Shown here: piece after piece, positions 1 through 8,134 of the stretch
Position numbering within the stretch: position 1 is the first letter of the stretch
Layout of the letters: each line of letters begins with the position of its first letter
Notes under the pieces: generated by a model
Databases searched by the model: none
The model's input: only the letters and a program-made list of their open reading frames with translations
What the model was told of the DNA's origin: nothing
NCBI GenBank assembly: GCA_025360945.1
Contig: JANYBE010000062.1
Span: forward strand, 1-29,962
Direction of reading: 5' to 3'
Length of the DNA stretch: 29,962 bases
DNA from: Rhizobacter sp.
GTDB lineage: Bacteria > Pseudomonadota > Gammaproteobacteria > Burkholderiales > Burkholderiaceae_C
Program-made: the position numbers and the translations under genes

Positions 1-238
1 TGGGCCAGGTGCAGGGTGTGTTCTCGGGCACCGATTTCTGGCACATCAACCTGCTCGCCGAGCCGTGGTCGGATCGTCGCTTCTCGCCCTTCGCCGATCA
101 GGCTCAGGTTCGGGAAGTTCTTGAACTTGCCGAAGCCGATACCGGCGAAGGGCGAGAAGCGACGATCCGACCACGGCTCGGCGAGCAGGTTGATGTGCCA
201 GAAATCGGTGCCCGAGAACACACCCTGCACCTGGCCCA
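1..238. repeat. Long inverted repeat (fold-back) at the window edge
   Basis: Bases 1-96 are the reverse complement of bases 143-238 with no mismatch found by eye; the loop is 46 bases (97-142). The arm reaches the very first base of the window. Read on the minus strand, 238-97 continues the SH3 protein sensibly, while 96-1 is simply the same DNA turned back on itself. This is the typical form of a fold-back artefact at a contig end. A natural inverted duplication is possible but less likely. Confidence 0.95.
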
Positions 239-773
239 ACGTGCCTTCGACGCTGAGCGTTTCGGACAGGCGGTAGCTGCTCCAGAGCTTGAGCATCGGC
301 TCCGTCTTAAAGTGACCCCACGCGGCGCCCATCTGCACGCGGCGCGTCAGGTAGTCATCGAGCAGGATGTCGCGAAAGCTCTTGCGGTTGCCCGCGGCGG
401 TCAATGTCGACTCGAGCTGCTGGCGGTTGACCCAGCCGATCTTGCCACCGTCGGTGCGTACCTTGTACCAGTCGGTGTGGCGCAACTCGATCTCGATCCA
501 CTCGTCGCGGCCGGCAACAAAGAAAACCGGGAAGCCGCGGCCCGGGCCGGTGCGCAACTCGATGTAGGCCTCGGTGATCTGCAGGCGTTCGGCCGACTTG
601 GAGACTGGGCTCGCGGTGGCCGGCACGGCCGCCACCGGCGCCGGCGGCGCGCTCGCTGCGGCGTCATCGGTGGTAGCTGCATCCGCCGCGCGCACAGGCA
701 TTGCCGCCGTTGCGGTGGCGATCAAGGTGGCGGCGAACAGTGCCCATGGCTTTAACGGGTGAGTGGTCGTCAT
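1..773 (-). CDS. SH3-domain, outer-membrane-type protein (partial, runs off window edge)
   Basis: The ATG at 773 shares an ATGA overlap with the stop of the upstream heme lipoprotein gene, so it is the last visible gene of the operon. A signal peptide (about residues 1-30, ending VRA) and an Ala/Pro-rich linker precede a bacterial SH3-like domain at about residues 66-122 (core YIELRTGPGRGFPVFFVAG, then WYKVRTDGGKIGWVNRQQL). After about residue 145 the sequence alternates aromatic and polar residues (for example QMGAAWGHF, LWSSYRLSETLSVEGTLG), as in an outer-membrane beta-barrel. Only about 225 codons are trustworthy: from base 97 down to 1 the DNA is an inverted copy of bases 143-238, so the last 32 codons are nonsense. 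Periplasmic or outer-membrane location is inferred. The link to heme proteins is by operon context only. Confidence 0.75.
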   Translation of the reverse strand, partial: MTTTHPLKPWALFAATLIATATAAMPVRAADAATTDDAAASAPPAPVAAVPATASPVSKSAERLQITEAYIELRTGPGRGFPVFFVAGRDEWIEIELRHTDWYKVRTDGGKIGWVNRQQLESTLTAAGNRKSFRDILLDDYLTRRVQMGAAWGHFKTEPMLKLWSSYRLSETLSVEGTLGQVQGVFSGTDFWHINLLAEPWSDRRFSPFAGIGFGKFKNFPNLSLIGEGREATIRPRLGEQVDVPEIGAREHTLHLA

Positions 774-1402
774 TGCGTGTTGCACGTGCCGGTGACCGGA
801 TCCGCCGGCGTGAACATCGCGTAGGTCGCGGTGCTGAACTCATCCTGGCCCTGCGGCGCCGGGTGGCTTATCCAGTACTCCATCAGCTTCACATTCGGAT
901 CGGTGGCGTTCGGGAAGATCAGGCCGCCGCCATGCAGCACGCCCAGCAGCTGCGGCTTGAGCAGTAGACGGCTTTGCGTGGTCGAGCCGACGATGACTTC
1001 GCCCTGTGCGGAGTAGAAGTTCTTGTACATGTCGCTCGCGCGGATCACGGCTGGCGTGTTCGCCGGGTCGGCCAGATCGACCGCGGAGGCGGTCGGCACG
1101 ACGCGAAACGCGCCGCCGGTGCCGGTGGCCGATGCATGGCAGCCCGAACCGGAGCAGGTGTTGGTGGAGGTCGTGCCGTTGAGCTGAATCTGCAGCTGCG
1201 CCAGAAAGATCGGGTTGATGCACTTCTGGAAGTATGCAAACGACAGCTTCTGGCCGGTCAACGAGCCCGGATTATTGGCGACCGGCGCCGGGTTGTCCAA
1301 CGGGTTCGACGACGAGCCGCCGCAACCGGCCACGCCCAGCGTGGCCAGTGCGACAAGACTCATCCCGAGGAGGCGAATGCATGATTGCATTGACGCGCTC
1401 AT
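770..1402 (-). CDS. Heme-binding-type lipoprotein with a CX4CH motif
   Basis: This 210-aa exported lipoprotein has a hydrophobic signal ending in the lipobox VAGC (lipidated Cys27). Its single candidate heme c site is CSGSGCH at residues 83-89, a C-x4-C-H spacing rather than the usual C-x2-C-H. The downstream pattern (SRLLLKPQLLGVLHGGGLIFP, then a Trp-Ile near the end) resembles the C-terminal 110 residues of the upstream 999-aa protein, so the two probably share a cytochrome-like domain. It overlaps the upstream gene by ATGA at 1399-1402 and the downstream SH3 gene by ATGA at 770-773, which implies translational coupling. The role in electron transfer is inferred; covalent heme attachment at a CX4CH site is not certain. 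Confidence 0.8.
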   Translation of the reverse strand: MSASMQSCIRLLGMSLVALATLGVAGCGGSSSNPLDNPAPVANNPGSLTGQKLSFAYFQKCINPIFLAQLQIQLNGTTSTNTCSGSGCHASATGTGGAFRVVPTASAVDLADPANTPAVIRASDMYKNFYSAQGEVIVGSTTQSRLLLKPQLLGVLHGGGLIFPNATDPNVKLMEYWISHPAPQGQDEFSTATYAMFTPADPVTGTCNTQ

Positions 1403-4398
1403 CCGCCACAGCCTCCCTTGATCCAGTTGAAGATCGCGGTGTATTTCGCGCTGCCCACCGGCATCACCGCCGCCGTCTGGCCCACCGCGCCGAGCGGGTG
1501 AGGCACGGTCGAGGGCTTGCTCAGCAGGTAGCTCGACGACGGGTTGCAGGCGTCCGTAATCATCGTCAGCGTGACGTTGTAGTCGCCGTTCGGATCACCC
1601 GTGAGCACGAAGCGGTTGTTGCGGAACGAGGTACCCACCGGCACTGCCGACGTGCTGCTGCCGATCGCCTGGTGGCAGCTCGCGGCGCAGGTCGCGGTGA
1701 TGATCGGGAACACCTGAGCCTCGAATGAGGTCTGGTCCAGCGCGGGCAACATGCGCACGCCGCTGTTGGCGTTGAACGGGTCGTTGTAGTACTTGCCGCC
1801 TGTGTCGATCCACTCCGCGACGAGGCGCATTTCGGCCAGGTTCAGCAGCTTCGAGTGGTCCGGCGCCGAAGCCGGCGGGTTCGGGTGCGCGGCGAGCGCG
1901 TCGCTACTTGACATCATCGCCTTGCCGGCGAGGATTTCGACCAGCCGGCTCTTGCGCGCCAGGCCGAGCGCCTCGCCTTCGCTGGCCGCGGTGTCGACCA
2001 GCGCCGGGCCGCGTGCGATCACGAGCACGCCTTCCTCGATGCGGGTCTTGGGCAGGCCGGTGACCGGGTCGAGCATCGGGTCGCCGAGCATCAGCTCGTC
2101 GTAGGAGGTCGTGCGCCCGCTGCCGCCGATGCTCGCGCGCAGGTCGAGCTTGTCGGGATCGTTGTGGCAGTTCGTGCAGGTGTTTGCACCGCCTGTACCG
2201 CGCGACCGCGTCCACAGCGGGGCGATATGGTCTGGGTAGTTGATGATGCCGTTGGTCGGCACAGCTGTGACCAGATCGTTCGCCGCGTTCGCGTTGCCGG
2301 TGTAGCGCAGCGCGATCGAGGTGCGGGCGCTGACGCCGGACTTGCTCGCGTCGGCCCAGATGTCGGCATAGACCGGGTCGCTCACCAGTTGCAGCGCCGT
2401 CGGGTCGAGTCGGGTGCGCGTGCCGGCCATCGTTTCGCCGGATTGGTGCGCGCTCGCCATCGCCGGCAGCAGTGCCGACGACTGAGCGTTAACGACTGCA
2501 CCGGAGTTGATCGCGCCGCCGCGGCGCGGGCTATGACAACCATCGCAGGTGCGGCGCTCGCCCGGGCGAACCTGGATCCAGTTAGTGTGCGTCTGGAACG
2601 CGCGGCCACTGGCATCGACGACCGCAAGCGCGATCGGCGTGTCGGCCGGCACCTGAAGCTTGAACGAGCCATCGGGTTCGATCGGCGCGTAGCCGAGGAT
2701 CTGCTGCATCTCGAACTCGGTCTCGCCGATCGCACTGCGCATGCCAGTCATGCCGGCCGGCGGCGCGACCGCACGCACCGCACGCACGAAGCGCGCCGGC
2801 GCACAGTTGTAGGCCGGGTCTGCCGGGTCCTTGATGCGCACGATGTCGGCCACCTGGGCGCGCGTGTCAAGCGGGTCGGACGGCGTCGTCTTCGCGATCG
2901 ACGTCGTGCAGCCTGCGGGCAGGTCCGTGCCGGACTTGGCCAGCACGGCGTCGCTCATGCGGCCCAGACCGTCGGTGTCGTAGACGCTGCGCACTTCGAG
3001 CAGACCCATGTTCTGGGCCGCCAGTGTCGCATCTACGGCGGTCGGATCGGGTGCGTTCGGCTCGGTACGCGCCAGCAGCGCGACCGGGTGGGTGTACATG
3101 AACCCCTTGGGCGGCGCGGCCACGATCAGCCAGGTCTGCGCCGCCGGGTCGAACATGTAGACCGCGTAGGACGGGGGCACGTTGTTCTGCAGCGTGTCGG
3201 CCTGCTCGTCGGCGACGAGGCGATTCATGTCGCTCAGGCGCGTCATCTCGGCAGCGGTCAGCGTCGCGCACGACACGACGACGCCCGAACGGCTCACCTC
3301 GCACGGCGTGTACGAGACCAGCACGCGATCGGTGCCGTCCCACAGCGGGTACGGTGTCGTGACGCGACCGTATTGCGACACACCGCCGCCGAAGTTCAGC
3401 ACCTGCGCGGTCGGATAGGTCTGGCCCCCCATGGCCGGCACGCCCGCGTTGGCCGGCGTGTTCTGCTCGGAATAGTTCGCCGCGTCGATGAACACCAGCG
3501 CTCCGCCTTCGTGGGTGCGTGACAGCGGCATCAAGTCGGAGGCGAGAAAGCCCGCGTACTTTCCCTTCGGGTCCATGTCGCGCGGGTGCAGGAAACTGTT
3601 ACCTTCGCTGTGCGCGCCATACAACACAAACAAGTCGGTGCCGTCCGGCTTGGCGCGAAACACCTTGAAGTGGTTGCGCCCGGCGAGGTGATCCCAGTGC
3701 GAGAACATGATGTCGCCATTCAGGCGCACCGTGGGGCTGCGGTCATGGCTCTGGTTGAACGAGATCTGCGCCAGGTTCGCGCCCTGGGCGTCGACCGTGT
3801 GCAGATTGAACACGCGCTCGCGCTCGTACTCGTCGAGCGCGTAGTAGGTGTGGCCCAGCGCCTGGTTGATGTGCGACTTGTCCTGCCGGTTCGACGAGAA
3901 CACAAAGCCCTTGCCCGCGGGCAGGTAGGCCGGATCGATGTCGTCGGAGTCGCTCGTGCTCGTGATGCGCCGGAACGTTCCGCCGTTGAGGCCACCGACG
4001 CTCATGTCGTATTCCCAGATGTTCCAGTGGCCGGTGCAGGCCGGCCCGCCCGCTATCGTCGAGGTGTTCGAGGTCGGGCAGCGCATCGCGAACACGATCT
4101 TCTTGCCGTCGTACGAGACTTCGGGCCCGGTCGCATCACCCTTGCCCTGCGTGAACTGCGCGGTGATGTTGTGCTCGGGCGCGCTCGCCGACGATTTCTC
4201 GCGGATGATCAGGTCCCCGCCCGGAGCGCTCGGGCCGCCATTGGTCGGATTCATCGAGATCGTGTTGACGCGCATCGCATACGCGATCGGCACGTCGCCC
4301 GCCACGGTGACGGTGGTCGAATCGCTGGTGCTGCCGCCGCTGCACGCGGCAAGCATCGTCGTCAGCGCCCAGGCGCTCAGGATCCAGAGCTTGTTCAT
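1399..4398 (-). CDS. Large lipoprotein with PD40-type propeller and c-type heme motifs (HzsA-like architecture)
   Basis: This 999-aa protein begins at ATG 4398, seven bases after a strong AGGAGAGG site. An in-frame ATG at 4449, overlapping the apbE stop as ATGA, would add 17 residues before the signal peptide and is less likely. The signal ends in the lipobox LAAC (Cys19). Residues about 90-330 hold repeated PD40/TolB-like propeller motifs (GPEVSYDGKKIVFAM, AGKGFVFSSNRQD, DRSPTVRLNGDIMFSHW). Heme motifs follow: CDGCH at about 618, CTNCH at about 741 and CAASCH (C-x3-C-H) at about 904. A propeller followed by heme c domains recalls the alpha subunit of hydrazine synthase and its many unstudied relatives; nothing here implies hydrazine synthesis. 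It lies between apbE and a second heme lipoprotein, so an envelope redox function is inferred. Confidence 0.85.
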   Translation of the reverse strand: MNKLWILSAWALTTMLAACSGGSTSDSTTVTVAGDVPIAYAMRVNTISMNPTNGGPSAPGGDLIIREKSSASAPEHNITAQFTQGKGDATGPEVSYDGKKIVFAMRCPTSNTSTIAGGPACTGHWNIWEYDMSVGGLNGGTFRRITSTSDSDDIDPAYLPAGKGFVFSSNRQDKSHINQALGHTYYALDEYERERVFNLHTVDAQGANLAQISFNQSHDRSPTVRLNGDIMFSHWDHLAGRNHFKVFRAKPDGTDLFVLYGAHSEGNSFLHPRDMDPKGKYAGFLASDLMPLSRTHEGGALVFIDAANYSEQNTPANAGVPAMGGQTYPTAQVLNFGGGVSQYGRVTTPYPLWDGTDRVLVSYTPCEVSRSGVVVSCATLTAAEMTRLSDMNRLVADEQADTLQNNVPPSYAVYMFDPAAQTWLIVAAPPKGFMYTHPVALLARTEPNAPDPTAVDATLAAQNMGLLEVRSVYDTDGLGRMSDAVLAKSGTDLPAGCTTSIAKTTPSDPLDTRAQVADIVRIKDPADPAYNCAPARFVRAVRAVAPPAGMTGMRSAIGETEFEMQQILGYAPIEPDGSFKLQVPADTPIALAVVDASGRAFQTHTNWIQVRPGERRTCDGCHSPRRGGAINSGAVVNAQSSALLPAMASAHQSGETMAGTRTRLDPTALQLVSDPVYADIWADASKSGVSARTSIALRYTGNANAANDLVTAVPTNGIINYPDHIAPLWTRSRGTGGANTCTNCHNDPDKLDLRASIGGSGRTTSYDELMLGDPMLDPVTGLPKTRIEEGVLVIARGPALVDTAASEGEALGLARKSRLVEILAGKAMMSSSDALAAHPNPPASAPDHSKLLNLAEMRLVAEWIDTGGKYYNDPFNANSGVRMLPALDQTSFEAQVFPIITATCAASCHQAIGSSTSAVPVGTSFRNNRFVLTGDPNGDYNVTLTMITDACNPSSSYLLSKPSTVPHPLGAVGQTAAVMPVGSAKYTAIFNWIKGGCGG

Positions 4399-4445
4399 CG
4401 ACCTCTCCTTGGTTTGTTTTGATGCATTCATGCTCATTGCCGCGG

Positions 4446-5462
4446 TCATTGCCGGGTGGGCGTGTCGGCGTACAGCAGGCCCGTCGAGTAATGCAGCGCG
4501 CCCGCTGCGTCGACGATCACGGCGTCCACGCCGGGCCGGCTTTCGATCAGGCGCAGACCTTTTTCGACGCCGAGCACGAACACGCATTTCGACAGCGCCT
4601 CAGTCGTGAGTCCGTCCTCGGCCAGGATGGTCACGCTGCGCACGCTGCTTGGCGAGCGGCCGGTGGCCGGGTCGATCAGATGGTGGTGGCGCACGCCATC
4701 GGCATCGAAATAGCGCTCGTAGTCGCCCGAGGTCGAGATTGACACATCCTCGAGCGGCAGCATCGCGACCATCTCGCCGGGACGGCGCGGATCGCGCACG
4801 CCGATCGTCCATGGGCGGCCGCGGCGGTCGCCGATGACGCGACTGTCGCCGCCGGCGCTGACGATGGCGTGGCGGATGCCGAGCTCGCGCAGGATCGCCG
4901 TGGCGTTGTCGACTGCATGGCCCTTGGCAAAGCCGCCCAGGTCGATGCGCATGCCGTCGAGCGCAAAGCGCACCGTACCAGCGTGCAGGTCGAGGATCAG
5001 GTTGCGCCAGCCCACCAGCGCGCGAGCGCGTGCCAGCGCGGCGTCACTCGGGCGGATGCGCTGGCGGTAGTCGTAGAGCTGGCCGACGGCGGCGTAGGTG
5101 ATGTCGAAGGCACCGTCTGAGAGCTGCGCGAAGTCGTTCGCTCGCGCGAGCAAGCGCGACATTTCGGTGCTCAGCGGCACCGGCGATGTGGCGGCGTCGC
5201 GGTTGATGCGCGAGAGCTCGGAATGCGGTTTGTGCGGGCTCATACAGCGGTCGACCCGGTGCATCTCACCCATCACCGCGGTGAGCGCGGCTTCGCCCTG
5301 CTCCGGATCGTCGGCCCAGAGCTCTACGCTGATCGCGGTGCCCATGATGGCCTCGTCGCGCTTGAGCCAGCCACCCACTGACCTCGACGCCGAATACAGC
5401 GGCCGGACCAACCCGGCGCTGAAGCGACCCTCACGATGACGAAGCCTGGAAATGCCGAACAT
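4446..5462 (-). CDS. apbE: FAD:protein FMN transferase (ApbE family)
   Basis: ApbE enzymes attach FMN covalently to Thr/Ser of exported redox proteins, using FAD and Mg2+. The family motifs are present in order: AIMGTAISVEL near residue 40, SELSRINRD, FDITYAAVGQLYDY, IDLGGFAKGHAVD (flavin site), SAGGDSRVIG, STSGDYERYF, HHLIDPATGRSP and DGLTTEALSKCVFVLG, whose Asp and Thr bind metal. At 338 aa it is a full-length family member. Start choice is uncertain: ATG 5462 has only a weak AGGGA upstream, and the open frame continues to 5792 without recognisable sequence. No lipobox or clear signal peptide is visible, unusual for a family that often acts in the periplasm. It is first in the operon with the heme lipoproteins. 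I did not see an obvious flavinylation motif in the neighbours. Confidence 0.9.
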   Translation of the reverse strand: MFGISRLRHREGRFSAGLVRPLYSASRSVGGWLKRDEAIMGTAISVELWADDPEQGEAALTAVMGEMHRVDRCMSPHKPHSELSRINRDAATSPVPLSTEMSRLLARANDFAQLSDGAFDITYAAVGQLYDYRQRIRPSDAALARARALVGWRNLILDLHAGTVRFALDGMRIDLGGFAKGHAVDNATAILRELGIRHAIVSAGGDSRVIGDRRGRPWTIGVRDPRRPGEMVAMLPLEDVSISTSGDYERYFDADGVRHHHLIDPATGRSPSSVRSVTILAEDGLTTEALSKCVFVLGVEKGLRLIESRPGVDAVIVDAAGALHYSTGLLYADTPTRQ

Positions 5463-5868
5463 GCTGGTGCGAGTCCCTGCCAGAAAAGTGTGGTCGGAGA
5501 GGTTTTTGATACGTGTACCGATCCGCTCCCCACAACGCAGATCACGTGCCCGTCGCCGGGTGGTCCCTGAAGCGTGCAAAGCTGCCGCTATTTGTTCTTC
5601 GCGCCTCAAACGAGCGGCTTGGACGCAAACTTTCCGACAATTTTTTTGCTGGACTGCGTGTGGATGCGTCAGGTGTGAGCAAGCGCAACGAAGACTTCGG
5701 TCAGATTCGACGCCTATTCGTATCGAGATGTTGCCAATGGAGAGGCCTCGCCGGTGTTCGCACCGGGCAAGCCACTCGAATCCGGCGATCACAGACGCAC
5801 GAACTCGCCCGCCTGCGGCGCGCGTCTTGCATCCAGAGTTTCATTCCCGTCAGCCCAGGAGTGCCGCC
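5463..5868. promoter_or_regulatory. Divergent intergenic region between apbE and the TPR gene
   Basis: This 406-bp gap separates two divergent genes and must hold promoters for both. It is less GC-rich than the flanks and includes a T-run (5640-5647). I could not pick a convincing -35/-10 pair on either strand, nor a recognisable gene remnant. Confidence 0.4.
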
Positions 5869-6453
5869 ATGCGACTGTTCGTGCTGCCCGCTTCAGCGGC
5901 CCTGGCCGTCCTGATGGCCACCGGGGGCTACGCGTGGCTGGGCATGAGCGACGACATGCGCGACGCGGTGGCGCAAGCGCCCGCCCATGCGACCGCACCG
6001 GATGCGCGGGCCGATGAGCGCCCCAATGACCATCCCGTCGACGCCGCTGGCTGGCAAGCGCTAGGCCGGCTGTACGCGGCGCGGGGTCAGCATGGCCAGG
6101 CGGTCGCCGCTTTTCGCAACGCCGCACGCCTGCGGCCCGACGACGCCACTTTGCTGACCGAATACGCGTTCTCGGCCGCCGTCACCAGCCATCGCACCGT
6201 CGCAGACGAACCGCAGCGGCTCGTCGAGCGCGCCCTACAGCTCGACCCGACAAGCCAACAGGCGCTCGCGCTGGCCGGCACGCTCGCGCTGGACCGCAGC
6301 GACTTCGAGGCCGCGACCCAGCACTGGGAGCGGCTCGCGCAACTCGAGCCGCCCGACAGCCCGATGGAACGCGAGCTTCACGCCAGCATCGCGCAGACGC
6401 GCCGGCTCGCCAGCGCCCAGGCCGGCCGCATCGAGCTGGTCCGCGCCCGCTAG
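5869..6453 (+). CDS. TPR protein of the CcmI/NrfG (cytochrome c assembly) type
   Basis: This 194-aa protein starts at ATG 5869, seven bases after AGGAG (5857-5861). An N-terminal hydrophobic segment (about residues 3-24, RLFVLPASAALAVLMATGGY) acts as signal or membrane anchor. It is followed by three tetratricopeptide repeats: AGWQALGRLYAARGQHGQAV, then FRNAARLRPDDATLLTEYAF, and LVERALQLDPTSQQALALAG with the following helix. The closest familiar family is the periplasmic TPR part of CcmI/CycH/NrfG, which presents apocytochrome c to the heme lyase. The open frame extends upstream to 5452 but that part is not protein-like. It diverges from the apbE/heme-lipoprotein operon, which fits a role in maturing those heme proteins. 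That link is inference; TPR domains are too general to prove it. Confidence 0.8.
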   Translation: MRLFVLPASAALAVLMATGGYAWLGMSDDMRDAVAQAPAHATAPDARADERPNDHPVDAAGWQALGRLYAARGQHGQAVAAFRNAARLRPDDATLLTEYAFSAAVTSHRTVADEPQRLVERALQLDPTSQQALALAGTLALDRSDFEAATQHWERLAQLEPPDSPMERELHASIAQTRRLASAQAGRIELVRAR

Positions 6454-6599
6454 GGAGTCAGCCGACCGATCCGAGCTGCGCCCGGGTGAATCAGCGCGGG
6501 CCTGCGCCGCCCGTCGCGCGCTCGCGCCGCGAGGCACGCACCGCGGTCACGAAGCTGACGATCGACATCGCGCTGATCACGCCACGAATCGTGTCTGGA

Positions 6600-6710
6600 G
6601 CGGCGGCCGCCTCGATGACCTGCGACGGTTTCAAAGACCCGAAGGAGCGCGTCGATCTGATCGCTTACCTCGGGCAAATGAACAACTCCACCGAGTGCAC
6701 GAAGCGCTGA
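6600..6710 (+). pseudogene. C-terminal remnant of a class I cytochrome c
   Basis: The reading frame ending at TGA 6708-6710 contains MTCDGFKDPKERVDLIAYLG. This closely matches the last helix of small class I cytochromes c (typically M-x-F-x-G-x-K/D-P-x-x-R-x-D-L-I-A-Y-L). The expected upstream heme motif CxxCH is missing: the preceding 100 bases give no cytochrome-like sequence in any frame. It sits just downstream of the TPR assembly gene, so it may be what is left of a cytochrome gene once in that unit. The 5' limit given is approximate. Confidence 0.6.
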
Positions 6711-6719
6711 TGGCCACGC

Positions 6720-7256
6720 TCACGGGGCCGGCATGTCGGTGACGACGATGCGCACGACAGCGGCCGCCGCCGGCCCCGACACGGCGACGCGCGTGTCCGC
6801 AAGGCCGTGCGCAATGAGGTAGTCGTGCACGCTCGCGGCGCGCTCGCCGACCAGCGCCACCCCCTTCGCCGCAGGATCGTTCGGTGCGCCAATCACGACC
6901 TTCGTCGCTTCGTGCAGCTGGCCGGCAGCGATGCGATCGAGCACGGCAGCGAGCGGCGGTTTGACGACGGCCTTGCCGGTGTCGAAGGAAAAATGCAAAG
7001 GCACGTCGACGCGCAGACTGCCGTCGGGCTGCAAGACGAACAGCACCGGCGTGCCGCGGAACAGTTCGGCCAGCCGCAGCTTCTCGATCGCCAGATTGGC
7101 CTTGGTCGCGGCCGCCTTGGTCGCGGGACTCGACGACGGTTGCTGGGGCTGGGATTGAGGCGCGGTCCCACCCGCCGGCTTCGAAGGCGGCGCGGTCTTG
7201 CACCCGGCGATCAACACGACCGCCGCGCTGGCGACAAGCATTGGGAAAAGACGCAT
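6720..7256 (-). CDS. OmpA-like lipoprotein
   Basis: The 178-aa product has a signal peptide with lipobox IAGC (Cys19), then a Pro/Gln/Ser/Ala-rich linker of about 35 residues. The following domain contains FSFDTGKAVVKPPLAAVLDRIA and later GERAASVHDYLIAHGLADTRVAV, the pattern of an OmpA/MotB-type peptidoglycan-associated domain (F-D-x-x-x-A-x-[IL]-[KR]-P..L..[IV]A and R-A-x-x-V-x-x-Y-L). It lacks the usual N-D-x-x-x-x-x-R-R ending, so it is a divergent member. It is probably anchored to a membrane with the domain in the periplasm. It is convergent with the cytochrome c remnant and stands alone as a transcription unit. The function is unknown beyond envelope structure. Confidence 0.8.
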   Translation of the reverse strand: MRLFPMLVASAAVVLIAGCKTAPPSKPAGGTAPQSQPQQPSSSPATKAAATKANLAIEKLRLAELFRGTPVLFVLQPDGSLRVDVPLHFSFDTGKAVVKPPLAAVLDRIAAGQLHEATKVVIGAPNDPAAKGVALVGERAASVHDYLIAHGLADTRVAVSGPAAAAVVRIVVTDMPAP

Positions 7257-7691
7257 GAAACAGAGTCGCAGCTAGGTCGGGCGCCAGAGCGCGGTGACGC
7301 ATTCTCGGTGCCCCGGCGCGACCCCGCCGTAAGCATAGGCAACCGCGCGCGGCCTTGTCCGACAGGCGTTGGGGGGAGGTGTGGCTCACCTGCCTCGCGC
7401 GGGGCGCGCGCCGACCAGCGCCGAGCGGCTGCGCGCTTCGACAGTGATTGCACTCCCACAACTCAGTTTGAACGCCAACGCGGACGTGCTGGTGCTGACC
7501 CTCGCGACGCCGCCACGCCGGGGGCGATCAAGGCGCTGGTGAAGATCGAAGGAACGGCGGGCGCGACCGACGTGCAGCCGATATGACACACGCGACGCGG
7601 ACCTCGAGCGACACCGCGCGCATATCGCGCTGGCGAAATCGCCGTCGGTCACGTACGCTAGGACCGCTGTTCAACGATCCCAGGAGCTGCC
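7257..7691. other. 435-bp gap with possible decayed ORF
   Basis: No intact gene is supported here. Two adjacent plus-strand frames give weakly protein-like stretches, VIALPQLSLNANADVLVLTL (about 7440-7500) and ATPGAIKALVKIEGTAGATD (about 7515-7575, ending at TGA 7583-7585). Joined by a frameshift they could be the tail of an old exported protein. I do not recognise the family. The last 15 bases include the ribosome site of the next gene. Confidence 0.25.
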
Positions 7692-8085
7692 ATGCTGAGT
7701 CATGCCCAGGTCACCACGATGCTGCCCGTCATGGACATGCCTCGTGCGCGCGACTTCTACGAGGGCAAGCTGGGCTTGAAGCCCGGAGGGTTCAAGCGCG
7801 ACGGCAAGTTCGTCTACAGCGTGTCCGGTGGCGTGCTGGCGCTGTTCCCTAAGGCCGGAGGCACCAAGGCGGATCACACCGCAATTAGCTTTCAGGTCCC
7901 CGACATTGCCGCGAGCATCCAGGCGCTCAAGCGTGCTGGCGTGGTCTTCGAGGACTATGACTTCCCGGGCCTGAAGACGATCGACCACGTCTGCGTGCTG
8001 GGTGCTGGGTGCGGAGAAGGCCGCGTGGTTCGAGGACACCGAAGGCCACTGTCTCTGCATCCACGCAGACATCGCGGCAACTTGA
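7692..8085 (+). pseudogene. VOC/glyoxalase-family protein, frameshifted by a 7-bp tandem duplication
   Basis: ATG 7692 follows AGGAG (7682-7686). The first 100 residues are a good VOC (vicinal oxygen chelate) fold: TTMLPVMDMPRARDFYEGKL, GLKPGG, KFVYSVSGGVLALFPK, HTAISFQVPDIAASIQALKR. The frame is then lost at 7999-8012, where the 7-mer tgggtgc occurs twice. Removing one copy restores VLGAEKAAWFEDTEGHCLCI followed by HADIAAT and a stop at 8083-8085, the normal end of this family. As it stands the frame runs to 8093 with a scrambled tail. VOC proteins of this kind are metal-dependent dioxygenases, lyases or resistance proteins; the substrate cannot be told. A duplication present only in this strain or read set is possible. 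Confidence 0.9.
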
Positions 8086-8134
8086 GCCGGTGAAGCTGGC
8101 CTGCGCCGATTCGGGCTCAGGCAAGATTGGCATC

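Noticed and set aside
2164..3522. Long plus-strand open frame of 452 codons opposite the heme lipoprotein
   Set aside because: It is very rich in Arg, His and Gly and has no domain or ribosome site. It is the antisense shadow of an intact gene in high-GC DNA.
1399..4398. Reading the large lipoprotein as a hydrazine synthase subunit
   Set aside because: Only the propeller-plus-heme build is similar. The other subunits and any anammox context are absent; I keep it as a distant architectural likeness.
4446..5792. Longer ApbE start near 5792
   Set aside because: The extra 110 residues match no ApbE feature, contain no signal peptide and have scattered rare composition; recognisable sequence begins after 5462.
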